From contig CM039181.1 in assembly GCA_008360975.2 (NCBI GenBank), positions 9,656,380 to 9,720,379 on the forward strand: a stretch of DNA of 64,000 nucleotides, in the 5' to 3' direction. The position numbers were made by a program, and so were the translations under genes. The notes under the pieces are model-generated. The model ran no database searches and was not told the DNA's origin. It was given only the letters and a program-made list of their open reading frames with translations. This document shows positions 1 to 24,155 of this stretch, one piece after another. Source of the stretch: Lichenostomus cassidix. Lineage: Eukaryota; Chordata; Aves; Passeriformes; Meliphagidae. Each line of letters opens with the position of its first letter. Position 1 is the first letter of the stretch.

Positions 1-739
1 GAATGACAATGGATTGTTATCTGTGCCCAGCTGTTAATACTTACGGATTCTATGTTCTTGTGTTCCCACTGCACATGAGCATTATGGTCTCAGAATCATC
101 ATCTGTTGGTATATATGTGATTTTACAGCCTGAATGCCACCATGCCCAGCCTTTCCTGCTCTTCATGGATGCACAGCCTTAACAGGTTGGTTTCATCAGG
201 GTCTCCAAGTACTTTCTGCTGCTCAACATCAGATCTTCCATGCTCCTCAGCACAGCTGATGAAGAAACCGGAGTCTTTTTCCTCTGCTGTAATTTTCACT
301 TCAGCACTCTCTTACCAGCTTAAAACATCCCCAGATTCTGGAAGGAAAACTTCCAGATACCTGTGACATATTTCCCCAACTGACTTAATTGAAGCCATCC
401 TCGTTGAATTAGTCAGCGCTGCACTTCAGAAATACACAACAGAAATGCACTTGTTACTTGTTGAATTCTGCAGATGTCTCAAAGCAGCCATACAACCCAT
501 GAGAATGAAAGATCACAGCTGGATGGTTGGTCAGCACCAAACTTAGGAAATATGTATAGATAAATATATATGCAATATCTCTGAGTATGTTACATGCCCA
601 CTGCTGCTTCAAAAGGTGTCTAACAGTACACTGGGAAGCATCAGCTCTTTCAGATGCTTCAAATATGCTGCCTTTTGAATGTCACATTGCAGTGAGTTCC
701 TGTCCTGGGAATAAAAGATCAGCACAAGTCATAAAATCC
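1..739. other. intergenic sequence downstream of PPARA
   Basis: No gene recognised. The stretch lies past the presumed distal poly(A) site. The small open frames at 142-366 and 587-775 on the plus strand lack any recognisable feature. Confidence 0.4.
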
Positions 740-753
740 ACTTTTAAAAATAC

Positions 754-759
754 TTTATT
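754..759 (-). terminator. PPARA: distal poly(A) signal candidate (AATAAA)
   Basis: The minus strand reads AATAAAGTATTTTTAAAAG followed by TTATGACTTGTGCTG, a canonical hexamer with a GT-rich downstream element. Cleavage would fall near 735-742. This is the best-looking signal downstream of the stop codon. Confidence 0.5.
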
Positions 760-3119
760 TTTTTTAAACCATTAAGGCAAAACCGTGTTTCAAATTAAGT
801 TGGTTTACATTCAGTCTGAAAGGATTACTTTTTTTAAAGCACATAGGTTCCTACCAGTCTCTATACAAACACTGTGAATTCAACCTCTTATTTTTAAAGA
901 AAGCGGAAAAAAATCAGAATGTAAAAAAGAAAAAAGTTTAGTTCAAGTTTTTTCATCCTAGATCAGTAGGCTGGTAACGTTTGAGAATGCATCATTGTAT
1001 GTAGCTAGATGTGACTTTTACATTCACAAGATATGTTGTGTTTCCTAAAAATCCCTGGAGCCCAGGGCTTCCATTTGTCCTTGGAAGTGTCATTTGCATT
1101 GTTCTAACAGAAAGAAACTTGGGAACTTGGCTTGAATTAGTGGTTTTTACTGGGAAACAAGCATTCCATGAGAATTAGGTTGGACTACTCCTTGAAAGAA
1201 ATGTCTGCTTGCTCTACGTTCTGTATTTACTGCAGCAAAATGTACCCCAAACCTCCTAAAAACAGGTGATTGAAAACAATAAGCTGTTGTGTTTTCTCTT
1301 TAATATTGATACCTTCATTTAATTAAACACTTGTTAGCTCTATTGATTAGGGTTTGGCAACATTAACAACACTGTGCTTTTTTTGTGTCCTACCAGATAA
1401 CAGACCATTTAAGACGTGAGGGAGGAAGGGCTTCAACATCACGATGCACTTGAGCTGTGGTGCTGCATTCCTGGAGAAAATTCTGAGCAACTGTTTGTGA
1501 GAGCTGTGGAGCAGCAGGAGCCACGCAGGAGGCAGCTCCCCCAGGCTGCTAAACCAAACTCTGTCAAACCACTGAGAGGGTTCTGGAGCACACCCACAGC
1601 ACTGAAACTCTGCTTAGACACCTCATGACTAAAGAAGGAACTAAGCCATGCATGTTCCTCCTTCCTGCAGGGCCAAGGCTCTGTGTGTCCCTGGAGAGAG
1701 GTGCTGTGTGGGGATGAGCTGTGGGAGCCCTGGGCGTGCCAGGGGGAGCAGGGTGGCAGTGCAGGAGGAGAGGTGAGCTCTCCCTGCTCTAGCACTGCCC
1801 ACACAGGCTGCCTCTGACACTGCACTCCCACACACCCCGAGCTCAACACAGGACTGCTGGGTTGCAGGCACTTCAGTCGGGATTTTCCCATCCTGCCAGC
1901 CTTTTTTTCTTTCAAGTGTAAAGAATGCCATGAAACTCCTGGCGTTAACATGAGGCTGGTGGCTTTACCGTGACAGGGATTATGGTACCTGCATCTCCAG
2001 CCTGAGAAAATACACCAGAATACTGCAAAACAACTTCAAGAACCTTATGCCTGATCTTGCAGTCCTTATTTAAGGTCCAGCCTGTAATCAGATCAGTCTC
2101 TTGTGCATGCTGCCCATCCCCTGGTAGAGGCAGCTCATCTGAAATTGAGGTTCTTGCAACAGGAATTCTGTTTCGAAACATCCTCAGCAATGGAATCTGA
2201 CAAGATTGACTGACGCAATAAAGGAGCTCAAGAAACAAAAAAACACCCCAGCTTCAGAAGCAGAAAAAGATTTAAAAAACCTGTAAGCACAACAGACAAA
2301 AGGAAGGAGGAAAGAGCCTTCCTTAGGGTGGGCTCAGTTACACACTGGGTTTGTGTTGTGTGATGTGACAGGGGAAAGGAAGTAGCTGCAGGTCAGCACA
2401 GGGAAGTCCAGCAGAGCTTTTACAAACATGACACAAACACCTCAGGAGACAACATACCTGTGTGGTGACACTGATGAAGTGAAAATGCCTAGTTGAAGCA
2501 ATTTGAGGAAATTAAATGTTATCTGTTACAAATAAAAAGCAGTAGGTTCAAATGATTGCTAGAACACTTGTAATAGATTGTGCTTGTGATAGCTGCTGTG
2601 TTTGGTGGTTCACACAGCAAAATAAAAGGTAGATACCTTTGAAAGGTGCCTTTGTGACTAGATCAGATTTCCTTAGCAGGATGCTGTAGGCACAGACTGT
2701 CACACCTGCATGCACCAGACACAGAATCCTCATGAGCAGACTCTGAATTCAGTTCTATTTAAAATCCCACAGGAACCCTCCTGTAGGGAAGCCAATAATG
2801 CCATTTCAACATTTTGTTTTGCGCTGCCAAGTCATGCTCCAAAATACATCTATAAAAGCAGCAGCTCACCCTCAGGGCAGGTGGCAGGGAATAATCCTGA
2901 GTACATGTTGTTATTCCCAGTGAGCCACGAGTCAGCTCCTCAGAAAACATTAGCACTGGTGCAGGAACCAAGTGCAGCTTCTTTTTAGCTCTTTTCAAAG
3001 GAAAATGAGCTAACATGCTGCAAAACAAAGATGAACTCAGTTCTACACACTTTCATATTGGTGAACTTGAGTTCAAAACTTGATTTTGGGACTGCAGCTC
3101 TTCCTCAACTAGACTTGCT

Positions 3120-3125
3120 TTTATT
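3120..3125 (-). terminator. PPARA: internal poly(A) signal candidate
   Basis: AATAAA on the minus strand lies within the presumed 3'UTR. The downstream context is only moderately GT-rich. It may support an intermediate-length mRNA. Confidence 0.2.
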
Positions 3126-4471
3126 AAAATTAAATAAAAGGAAGTCTATGTTCTAGGTGAAAATACATGTTAAAGTTTTGTTATAATTGTCAACACCAAA
3201 CATTGATAACTTTGCAGAATTTGTGATAGTTCTTCACAAAGGATACAGCAATAAAGACCAGACAGGAATAAATAGCAACTCATCTTTGACATTAGCCCCT
3301 TCATCCTTAGCCCAAAAAAGTAAATACTTCCTCACTGTACAAAGCGTTCGCAAGATAAAGTATGTAACAAATATTTAAATTAAATAATTTACACATTTTT
3401 CTTTAAGCACCTCTGTAATTAATTTAGTGAAAGTTTACGCCTTGCAATTATATTCTTGTATTTTACAAATTGAAACATGAAGAAATGGTATTACATTAAA
3501 TTAAAAAAATCCCAAAACACATAATAATGTCAATAATCTTAGATCAAACCCACATATAATTTAAATCTCCAGTAAAAGAAGGATAATAAAGCTGATTAAA
3601 CCTAGATACAAAAATTATATGCAACTGATTATCAGGAAAGCACTTGGGAATAAGCAAGTACCAGACACCATGCTCCACCTTACATTCCAACTCTTCCTAA
3701 AGGCTGAGGGGTTTCTGAGGGACTATTATTTGTAAGACCTTCTGCTTAAACAGGACCATGACAACTTCAAATACATTTGTCAAATGCAGATTTGCACCTA
3801 AGGCACAGGGAGCTTTTCAGGACAGACTGAAACTGTTCCTCTGCAGCCACAGCAGGATCTTCCCCAGCTGCTCTGCCCCAGATGGAACCTAAGTTTGCCC
3901 AGGCTTTCCACCAGAAATAAGGTGGAAATTCAAACTCAATCATTTGTGACCCAGTTCTCGTGATGAATAAATCTCCCCAAGTTGCAGCAGTTTGAATAAA
4001 CAAACAAATGTTTAGATGCTTATTATAAGCTCTGTGATGTGCAGCCTTGTGCCAACTCTCTCATGAGAACAGGCTTAGTGCAACTGCTGGTATTTCTGAG
4101 ATCTGTGTGGGGCAGGAATAATGCAAAACTGCTCCCTGGCAGCTCTTCAGCTCTGCAGCAGCTGCTGGAACCAAAGCACAAAGCCACATGGAAATGGCAA
4201 TTAATACAATATATGGTTTCTTTACATGGGACCAAAGGTGCAGTTTCTGTAAGTGGAAACTTCCCTGCCAGGAGTCAGTTTGTGGTTTAAAGCAAAAGTG
4301 GGATCTGAAATTTAAAAAGATACAAAGTAACTGGTTTTTCTTAAATGAGAGCTTTAAAGAAAATATTTAAGGACGAGACAAAAATGTACATCAGATTTCC
4401 CTAATATTTGGCACAAAACCTTCCTTTTTTTCCCCACTTCCCCTTTGACAAAAAAGTACCTAGGGCACCCC

Positions 4472-4494
4472 AATAAATAAATAAATAAATAAAT
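4472..4494. repeat. (AATA)n simple repeat
   Basis: About five and a half AATA units within the presumed 3'UTR. Confidence 0.9.
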
Positions 4495-7493
4495 TTTCCC
4501 CAAACAATGCTCATAAATGAGTAATCTGTATGTTTGCTGAAAATTTAAATCATACCTTTGTTTCCCAGGATATTTCCCTACCCACCTGCTGTCTCTTGCC
4601 TTAAGCTGGTAGTGTTGCCTTGTTGCTAACCAGAGTTCTTCCATGCTATGACAGTAAAATGAGTTATGTTGGCAAGGATCAGATCCAAACTGTACCTTAT
4701 GAGCCAGCAAATCTTTGGTACAGTTTTAATCCTAAAATCTGATCACTTTACTTCCCTCCATAGATGGGGTATTTTAAAATATTAATTTATCTGCACATAA
4801 GGGAGATGCTGAAGTAATAGATCAGAAATAGATCTGAGACTAGTTTGGATTCCAAACTTAAAACAAAATGGACACAAACCAGTTAATTTTAAAATCTCCT
4901 TGGCCAAAGCCAGCTTGTAGTCACCTCCTGAAGGAGCAAATACAATTCCTTAAAAGCATAATGTAGAAATGAGTTGTTTTGCCCATGAATTCCTGGGAAG
5001 GGAATTGTCTGCCCTGTGCCACTCTTTGAATCACTCTGGGAATGTGCACAGGGCAGCAGTGTGGGCAGTGGAATCCATCCAGAATTTTAGGCTGTGTTAA
5101 CATCTTGTTCATATTTCTGTAATTCACAGATGTGTTCTTTCTCTTTTTTTTTTCTTCTCATTAAGAGTCTGCAATTTAATTTAAAACAGAAATCAAACTT
5201 TAGTGTCCAAGGAAGTAGTCAAAAATTGCATGCTGGTTTTCACATAACAAATAAATTATGCACTTTTTTCATGCTTATAACAGGACTGTGTTACAAGCAG
5301 CTGCTAGAACAGCTAAATGTTACATCTTTTACTGAGTTACTCTATTTTCAATTCTTTATAGCTTTGCTGAGAATTTAATATTATTATTAATTCTTCCATG
5401 CTTTAAAGTGGTACTGAAGTGTTTTAGCCACTTTTGAGAGCAAGAGCAGGAAAAATAGTTCTTGTGCACAGTGCCTGTGTCTGATTTTCCTGAAAACCCA
5501 CAGTACACCTAGACTATGGAATACAACTTTGAAATCTGCCCTTTGCAAAAATCTGAGCTTTGGGGGAAAAGTTTTCAAGTTATCCTTTTTCTTTTAGAAG
5601 ATAAACTAACAGTTGGCTCCTAGAATTTCAGAACACCATCCAGGATGGCTGATATTTTGACAACTTTTTGTGTCAGCAATATTGCAGATCAATTATTTCC
5701 AAGGCCTAAACCCCACAGCTCCTCAGTGAAGCAGGGCTGGCTGGGAGAATAAAGCAGCAGCATTCCTAAAATCCTCTCTTTGTTTCTGAGGGCACACTGT
5801 GTGCTGCTCTGGGACACAAAAGGCAGCCCATTTCTCATCTGAGCGTTCCTGGCAAGGGCAACAGTGCTCTCCCATGGAAGTGTTTGAGGCCTGTTCTTCC
5901 TGCTGCCAACAGGGAAGGGGAGGAAGTTTTGTGCACATGCAGTTTCTGTTTCTATCCTGCCCTAGATGCTCACCAAGTTTGAGGCCTGTGCTTCAGTACT
6001 TTACACTAAATATATCTATATTTATCTGCAACTGCCACAATCAGTGCCCAGATAAATCCCAAGGTGCCTTTAAATCTGTAATTTTTCCAGTGTCCAGATG
6101 TGCCCGTGGGCCTGGACAGTAATTAGCATTGCCACTGAAATAGGAATCACTGTGTGATGTTCTCACTTCAGCACTCAATCCTGGCAGTGAAGATTCTGGA
6201 GTCCTCAAATGTGCCTCAATGAAACCACACAAAGTGTCCTCCTTTCAGTGCCACTGAAAGGTTAACTACTGAAAATGCTGGGATTGACTCCTGAGACCTC
6301 AGTTTTATGAAACAGAAAGTAAAACTAGGAGGTAATAATGTGAAGTTGTTGTATCAAAGGAACAAAAAGCAAAGAGGACCAGCAGTGTTCCTTGCAGGCA
6401 GCTGGCACTTCTGGGCAGTACTCTCTGAGAAAAAAGCTCAAGAAGTGGCAAAGTCAGGAGGATGTTTCCTTATGGCTTTTGCACCAGGAGTAGAGCAAGT
6501 GCTGTTGTAAAAATCAGTTTACTCTTAGGAACACGATAAACTTCCTCTCAACTGTGCTGCTCAACTGCTTTCATACTATGAGGCAGTCTGACACCCACAG
6601 ACATTGCTCTTGGTGATATTGTCACCTTATCCACAAGGACAAAATCTGGTGAAAACTCGTAGAGAATGCTTCTATCGATGAGGGCTAAGGAGGAATAGGA
6701 AGAAATATATCCAAGTGGGTAAAAAATGAAGCAGTGTATTCATCAGAAACGTAATCAGGTCCAAACAACTATACTGCCAAGACACATAAAAGAAGTAGGT
6801 GCCTCTCCTATCCAATCATTCCTTCAGGGTCAGCTCTCACTGCAGTAGAATGCAGTATCACTGCTGGAAAGTTAAAATTCTTTTTTTTTCTGGGGCAGGA
6901 TCAGATTTTTCAGTCTCTCCAAAACTCTTGCTAATTCAAAGTCATATTTTTATGTCAAAACTGCATCTTGAGCTATTACAAGTTCTACAAAAATACAGGG
7001 TATATATTTTTCATCAGTGATATTTTGACATTTCCTTAAAAGACTTTTTTAAAAAGAGTTCCATTCGTTTATCATATTTACTCTTCAAGAAACACCTGTT
7101 GGAGTATCTCTGTTGTATTTTAGGTAACTCTTTGGATTTAGTTTAATTTCATAAGAGAACCATCTTTTAAATGTGCTAACCCTAGGTATGACTACATAAC
7201 ATTATATGAAGCTGTGTATCATTTCATGGAATTAAAGCAGCACTGCATCAAGGATCTTTCCAATTTCTTAGAAGTGTATGGACAGTAATATCCAGCCACT
7301 TGCTACACCTAAACTGGGTGCTGTAAGAAAAAGTGTTAGCTGGTTCTCAGTAATTACCATTAGGCAAAAGTGCATCATCTTTCTGATTGTGCAGATACCT
7401 GGAAGGAAGGTGCTGAATTTGTTATATTAAAACTAAAATGACTAAGCCGAGAGGAAATACAATTTTGTTCATTTCTGTTACTTAACATTCTGA

Positions 7494-7499
7494 TTTATT
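7494..7499 (-). terminator. PPARA: proximal poly(A) signal candidate
   Basis: AATAAA on the minus strand, about 270 bases after the stop codon, followed by a weak TTGTATTTCC downstream element. Use of it would give a short-3'UTR transcript. Confidence 0.3.
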
Positions 7500-7768
7500 A
7501 TACAAATATGTATTCCTTACCAATCTTCAAATTTCCAAATAAAAGAACCATTGTAAGACACTTCATTGAGCTCTGACCAGTATTTTTCTGCAGCACTCTT
7601 TCAAAAGAAGACAAAAGATCCCAAACCAAAAGAAGTGTAACACTCCAGTTCCCCAGTTTCAGATTTTTCCTGCTCTGGGCTGAGTGAACAGCACATAATT
7701 GTGCAAGTAGTTTTGCTCCCATCTGTATTTCTCTGTCTTTAAATATCGTGGAAAAATACTAAAAATCC

Positions 7769-17741
<9,973 letters not shown>

Positions 17742-17778
17742 TTTGATCAAGTAGAGCAGTCACTTAAACTTCGTTATG
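17742..17778 (-). other. PPARA: PPARA 5'UTR portion of first coding exon
   Basis: A 37-base leader lies between an acceptor (TTTCACCAG, with AG at 17780-17779) and the ATG. It contains an in-frame TGA, so the protein cannot begin further upstream by simple read-through. The presence of an acceptor shows that at least one non-coding exon lies upstream, consistent with the CpG-island promoter 16 kb away. Confidence 0.8.
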
Positions 17779-20700
17779 CTGGTGAAAGAATAAGAATTAA
17801 AAAATAAATCAGATATTTGAAAAAAGTATTTGAATCAGCTGCAGCACACTGAATACAGGATTTCTAATCCAAATGTGAAATAGTATACAATATTCTGTTG
17901 CTCTGGAAGCTTTATGCAACATGAATTGTGAAGGGTGGGGAAAATTCCCAAAAAGAGTTGAAGATGAATGAAAGTTATGACAAGATCAATCTGTAGATTG
18001 TATTTTTCTCTCCATTGCTGAGGAAAGTGTTTCTACAGAAGGCATTATGTACTTCCCACCAAAACTTATAACAAACATCTATCTTCTACTCACTCTTCTT
18101 GAGTAGGAAAAACAAATGAGAAGTTGTCACTAACTTGCCATCTCTTTCTACAAAGACAGTACAGATCTATTTGCCCAATTTCTTTGAAACAGGATAGTTT
18201 TAACTAAATATGGGAATTTATCCATGATTTCTAACACCAGTTAGAGACAACAGGTATGTCACTGTCCCAACTGTGCTGGTGGGTGAGAGCTGGACATAGA
18301 GCATGGGTAAGCCCAATAACACCTGGAACTAACTGTGCTGTTTGCTCTTAGTTATCTATCACAGTCTCTGACATAACCAGAACATACTCAAACTGAGAAA
18401 TGAGAATTCTCTTATAAGTATTTGTGAAAACAAAGTTAAATTCCTATCCCTGTGACGTAGCTATTTTGTGATGAGGGAAAAGTGTAAAGAAACCTCTAGC
18501 AACCCAAAGCAGAACACCAAATCTGTCTCCCTAAGGAGTCATCAGCAAAAAAAGACAAGAGGAATGGCAGAGCATGTGCTTGGCACTGCTCCTCCAGTGT
18601 GCTCTCCATGAAGTTATCCTGGGCTAAACCAGTTGTGCACAGCACAGAAACATTATATTCCTGCGCAGACACTCAGCCCCAGGACAGCTGGGGAGGTTCC
18701 AGCAGGCACTGGGCTTCTTGTACCATGTTCCCTACTGAATCACAGACATCTCTCCAGGCACCACTTCTTTATCCAGCACAAGTATTTTTGAAAGATTAAA
18801 TGAACATTGAAGTCTACCTTCAACCAAAACAGGCATGATCTGTCAGGAAAGCAAAGGCAAGGCTTGAGATCTGACTTCTGAACATGGCAACAGCTGCCTG
18901 GTATCGCCAAAAGTGCACCATATTTTTCCACATTTACAATCAATATGTAAAATTCAGCAGCCTTTTAAGCTATATTTCTGTAAAAACAACTTAATAGCTA
19001 GTGAAACATAAATGGAATGATTCTTGTTTTAACTATTAAATTGCATACCCTTTTGTCCTTTCAAACACTACAAGTAAATTAGAGCTGCTTAATCATTAGA
19101 GCTCTTGTCAATGATTAACTGGTACCTAAGCAAGCAGGGCAACAATAGAACAATTTCTGAAGCCTGTCAAAATACACTAATATTCACAATACCGAAAATT
19201 ATTTTTTATATTTTTCTTTATTTTTTTTCTATAAGAAAATCTTCAAGTAATTTATCCAGTGTTTATGCAGTAAACTGACTTCTGGCTTGTCTATTTTGTG
19301 CATGTTTCCACATGTATATGCTTTCATTGGCAGGTTTCACATAATATACATTGATTCTTGCTTGAATGAGAAAAAGCTTCTAAAATAAAAAGGGCAATGA
19401 ATATGAAGTTCATTTAATATTCAAAGCGAGTACTTTGCTTTAAAAAAAGCCCTGTACATATTACAACACTAGATATAGTAGCTGCAGCATGATGATTCCA
19501 CTCAAAGATCTGTCTTCTAAGACTTTACAAAAATTCTGTGCTACAAAGACATTTGCAGGCGATTTTCTCAGTTTCCCATGCAATACTTTAGTCTCCACAA
19601 CCCCTTTCCTACCCCCACATACCAACACACACAAACTGATAACAAGAGAATGGAACATAGAAAAATAAGGACACAATTCTATGCAATTATGGTTTTAAGA
19701 TTAAACAGGTTTTGCTGTCTCACATCCTGTTATCTCTGAAATACGTCTATTTTCACAAGAAGTCCTTTCCCACCACCACACTGTGAATACCCACTGAGTA
19801 ACTTACCTATAAACTTCAAACAGGTCCCAAAGAAATCAGTCAGATTATTAAAGAAAAATACTTCATCATGTACCTATCAGTTATTTCCTTCATTTTTGGA
19901 AAAGGATGGAGGGACACTAAACCTCCAGCCCTACCACATTGAATACTTGCCACACCAGGGATAATCCCTGTAAGGAAACAGGTCTCTGAGATGCAAAGGT
20001 CTCTGGGAAGCAGTAACAAAGTCTGAACTTACTGCATAAACAAATTGATCGTGTAAAGGGCTTGCTTGCAAATACCAGGGTTAAAGTTGAAACAATCATT
20101 ACCTCTAGGTCATTTTGAGAATGCTGGGGCTGAAAACAGCACATGCAAAACTAGTGATTGCAATAGATACTTTAAAAAAACTTCAGTGGATAGGAAGAGC
20201 CTTGAATATGTATGCCGCAGGATATTTCCAATATCCTGATTCAACACAAAAAAGAACAGAAAATAAGTTTTGCATCTAAAGTGTGACACCCAGACTTCCA
20301 CCTAGGAAAGGATGCATATTTTCTCCTCTATCATGTGACAATTGATTCAGTCTTCATAGTTTGTAACCTTACATACTAGCACTATTTTAATATTTTTAAA
20401 AGTATTAAGAACCTAAGACAAAGAAAATTTTCTCTGCATGTGATGAAAAATTTTTGTAAACCACCCCTTCATCAAGACTGCCAGTTGCACACCCCCTCCC
20501 AAAAAAACCCACCCAGAAAACCTTCCTCTTTCTTCCCTTTACTCAGCTGTAGTCCAAGATACCATACGCAACCTATAAGTAACCTTGCCTCTAAAAGAAA
20601 TCAATATTCACATATCCTGATTTTGAAAATTGATGGCAAAGCTGTAAAGTTAGGATCTTAAAAGTCACATACGGAAAAATTCTGTGCAACCTTGATTCTG

Positions 20701-23700
20701 ATTCTCTCCACAGCCCCATGGCAGGGGAGTGAGCCAGTGGGGCTTGGTTGTCACCTGGGGTCGAGCCATGACAAAATGGTAAAAACAACATGGGAATGGT
20801 TTTTTTTGTTTTATATTAATCAGCCAAATCCAAGGAGAACTTACAGAGCTAGGAAGCTGTGTTTCTTTGGTCCCAGGATTTTCTGTCCCACTGGATTTTA
20901 AATGACATTGGCTAGTGTATATTACAGACCAATGTCTCTGAACAGGACCACTCACCCTCCTTTTAAATGTGACCTTCCTAACTCTAAACTATTCATTTGC
21001 TTCATGGACCTTCAAAACAATATATCCACAATTTCCGGCAATGCTTCCTTTCGCTTGTGTAACACATTGATTATACACTAAATAGTTCTAAAAATGGTTT
21101 GTTTTGCCAAGATTACTGTTTAAGAAGTAACTAATAACAGCAACAAAACTATTCAGGAGATAATCAAACTATTTATTTCAAATATCATACCCTATCACCT
21201 TCACACAACAGATGCAGTTACTAATGGAGAAAAAATTACAAAGCTGAAATTAATTTTCAGCAAATAGAAACAAGAGAGGTAATTCATCTCACCTAACGTC
21301 AAACAGTTCACTTAACATGTTTGAGTTGAGTGGAGCTCAATGGAATTTCCAGAGCCATGACTGATCTTTGAGGTTATGATTACACACCAAAAACGTGGTA
21401 CTTTTCAATCAGACCACTTCCCTGATCCAGTTCACTGCAAAGCGTTACAAGTGTTAGTTCTGGCTCCATGGAGGCAGCATAAATAAACAGCTGGGAAGAG
21501 TGACATCCATACTGCATGGCCAACAAATAACTGCAGAGCAGCCTGAATCTCCTCTGCAGAATGGAGTGACTGCCTGGACAGGCTGGGTCTGCAAACCAGC
21601 TACCTGCACTGTCTGAAGCGAAGAAGCCAACGCCTCTTTGGTCTCCTGTGAGAGGTGAAAACTGCTTTACAGATCAGGCAGCACCTCTATTAGATTAAGG
21701 GGTATTATCATCTTTTGGCATGGCCACAGAACTGTCATGCAGGCTGCTATGTGCACATCCCACAGACAGTCACCTTCCAGCAGTAAAACTCCCACTGAAA
21801 TCCAGTACATGGGAGATACAGGCATTTACTCTGAGTTGACACAACGTGCTACAATAAAGAAATAACTAAAATAAAATTATAGTTCTAATGCTGGAGACTG
21901 AATCTGAGAGTAGAATCTAGCTCAAAGAAAGACTTCAGCTGCTTGTAAAGAATAAAATAACATCCTAGCATCAAGTGGCTTTCTAATGGGGAATTTTAAA
22001 TTCAACAAGCCCCTCAAGACCCTGGTAACTAGGAACTCCCTTCAGAACACTTTATATTTCCACTGACTCCATATTAGACCAGAAAATAGATTTCACCATA
22101 CTTCATCCACAATATTAGACTAGTCAGCCTGTAGCAGTCAGCTCAGCTTCAGACGTAAAGAAAGACCACAGCTCCTGGTTATCAATGCAGTAAGATCTGA
22201 AGCCTGTGTTTAAATGAGGCCCTGCAATCCCTGTAACAACAGGAGCCAGATTTGGTTTCATCAGCAACGGGACAGGAAGGTTTTGCAACCTTTGCCTCCA
22301 GGCTCCAAAGACAAGACTTACAGGTATATCACCTCAAGCTCACACCTATCTACAATCATGCTTGCTTTCTTCCACATAAACGGATGTATCAAACATGGTA
22401 TTACTCAAATTTGCATCAAGGGTCCTTCTGATAAAAGGAAAATCCCATGTTATATAGAGTGGAGATTGAGTTGTTGTGTGAACTGCCTTCAAGCTCAAAT
22501 AGGTTCAAGACTGCACAGAATACCAACATGACTATGAGATTTTTGAATTTTTTTTTTCTCCTTTAAATGTGAGTTTTCATATCCAAAAAGTAAATGCTTT
22601 GGAGGTTTCTGTAACTGGGAATAGGAAGACTTGACTTTTCTTTCTAGTGAATGCTGAACTGAAACTAAAGTCAGAAAGAGCTATATCTCAAAGTAAAGTT
22701 TTCAAATCTCTTTTAAATCTGTGTCTGCTGAATCCTTTCAAGAGTGGTATAGTCAGGACTTCAGTATAAGTCACAGGTAATATAAATGATCATACTATAC
22801 AATATTATACTTAGGGTTATTGGAAACCTATAATGTTCTCCTTCACTTTACTATTTTCTTCAAGAAGTGTATTTGGAGGTGTCTATGTTGCTTTTTTTTT
22901 TCAGTTGGTTGATTGCTTCGCGTATTTTGAGTTCCTTGTTTTTTTGTATTTTTTTAACTACATTATAATCCATTCTCATCTTTAGATGATTCCAAACCCA
23001 AGCAAGCACTGCCAAAGACTCAAGCAGAAAACTGTGTTAAGTCCTTTGTCTTGCTTCAACTTTTATAATCCAGATAAATAGATGGCCTAAAAAACCTGCA
23101 ATTTGTAATGGTGTCTGTTTCCATTTTTATAGTCAAACTGACCACAAGCTTAATCTACAGAATTAAGATAATATTGTTAACACGGCTTTAAAAAAATCAG
23201 CCCAGAAAGCAGTATAAGGGAAGATTACTCAATTTATTACATTAGTAGTTAATGCACTTAAAGCAAATACTTATATTGGAGTTCACAATACCTAGTATTT
23301 TTGAGGCATGACCACTGAAGACAGTATATTTTATTAACAAGAGCTTCAAAAGGACAATAAGAATTTCTTTTCTGCAAGAAACTAAGTCATGGCAGTATCT
23401 CACTAACCACCATGTTACACAGTAGTCTGTGTTCTCTGCCATGTGCTGCCTTTCAGGTTCATTACAGTTCCACCAGTACTGCTCACAGCTCCCCAGTTTC
23501 TAATGAAAACCCCACTCCACTGTTACATTTACACCTTTCCATTTGCAACACACTCCCCCTTTTCCTTTTTCTCTCCCAAACGAATCCACCGGTTTTGCTC
23601 TTTAGCCAGTGATGCATTTCAATGTCTTCAAGTCACTGTTACATTTCACTCAAATGATTCCATGCTTGAGGAGGATTCAAAAGATTACAAGCATTAATCA

Positions 23701-24090
23701 CTACAGCCATAGCAGTTTGTGCTTCGAAGTCCTACAGTTTTTAAAGCCTTTGTGACAACACCTAGTGGGGAATGAAGCTGACAGAGCACACTGACACATA
23801 TGCTGTGTGTGTGTGCTGAACACTGGCATGTGGAGACCACAACTGCTGAGAAATGGAGATCTGGCGCATCATTTAAGAGGCTGTTCTCTCTGCACGTACA
23901 TCAAAAGCTGGGGTTTGATTTATGATTGATATTTGAACCAAGGAGAGGTCACATTCAGACAAACACGACATACATGTATTTGCCATTTGATCCAAGAGCC
24001 AAGGTCATGTTCACACAAATGGGTCATATGAGTATTTGCTTTATTTTTATTATCCCCCTGATGAACTTAAAGCTCTTTTACTTTCCTCAT

Positions 24091-24155
24091 GTGTCCCAAA
24101 AACTCCTTACCCATTTATTTGGTGTGTCCCAAAAACTCCTTGCCCATTTACTTGG
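24091..24155. repeat. 33-bp tandem duplication
   Basis: Two copies of a unit starting GTGTCCCAAAAACTCCTT and ending CCATTTAYTTGG, 33 bases apart, differing at two positions. It lies in the PPARA 5' intron. Confidence 0.9.

Larger units (their letters stand above)
740..7768 (-). other. PPARA: probable long PPARA 3' untranslated region
   Basis: This is about 7 kb of AT-rich, non-coding sequence after the stop codon, without recognisable exons on either strand. It ends, reading leftwards, at AATAAAGTATTTTTA near 754 followed by a GT-rich stretch, which looks like a true cleavage site. From general knowledge, mammalian PPARA has a 3'UTR of many kilobases, so this extent is plausible. The short open frames here (for example 118 aa at 4354-4710) have no recognisable domains. 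The extent is inferred, and a shorter form ending near 7470 is possible. Confidence 0.45.

Noticed and set aside
1439..1951. 170-codon minus-strand frame
   Set aside because: Ser/Gly/Cys-rich compositional frame within the presumed 3'UTR, with no domain or homologue I recognise.
7490..7730. Extra coding exon downstream of the PPARA stop (74-codon minus frame)
   Set aside because: The receptor is already complete at residue 468, with a normal AF-2 helix and stop.
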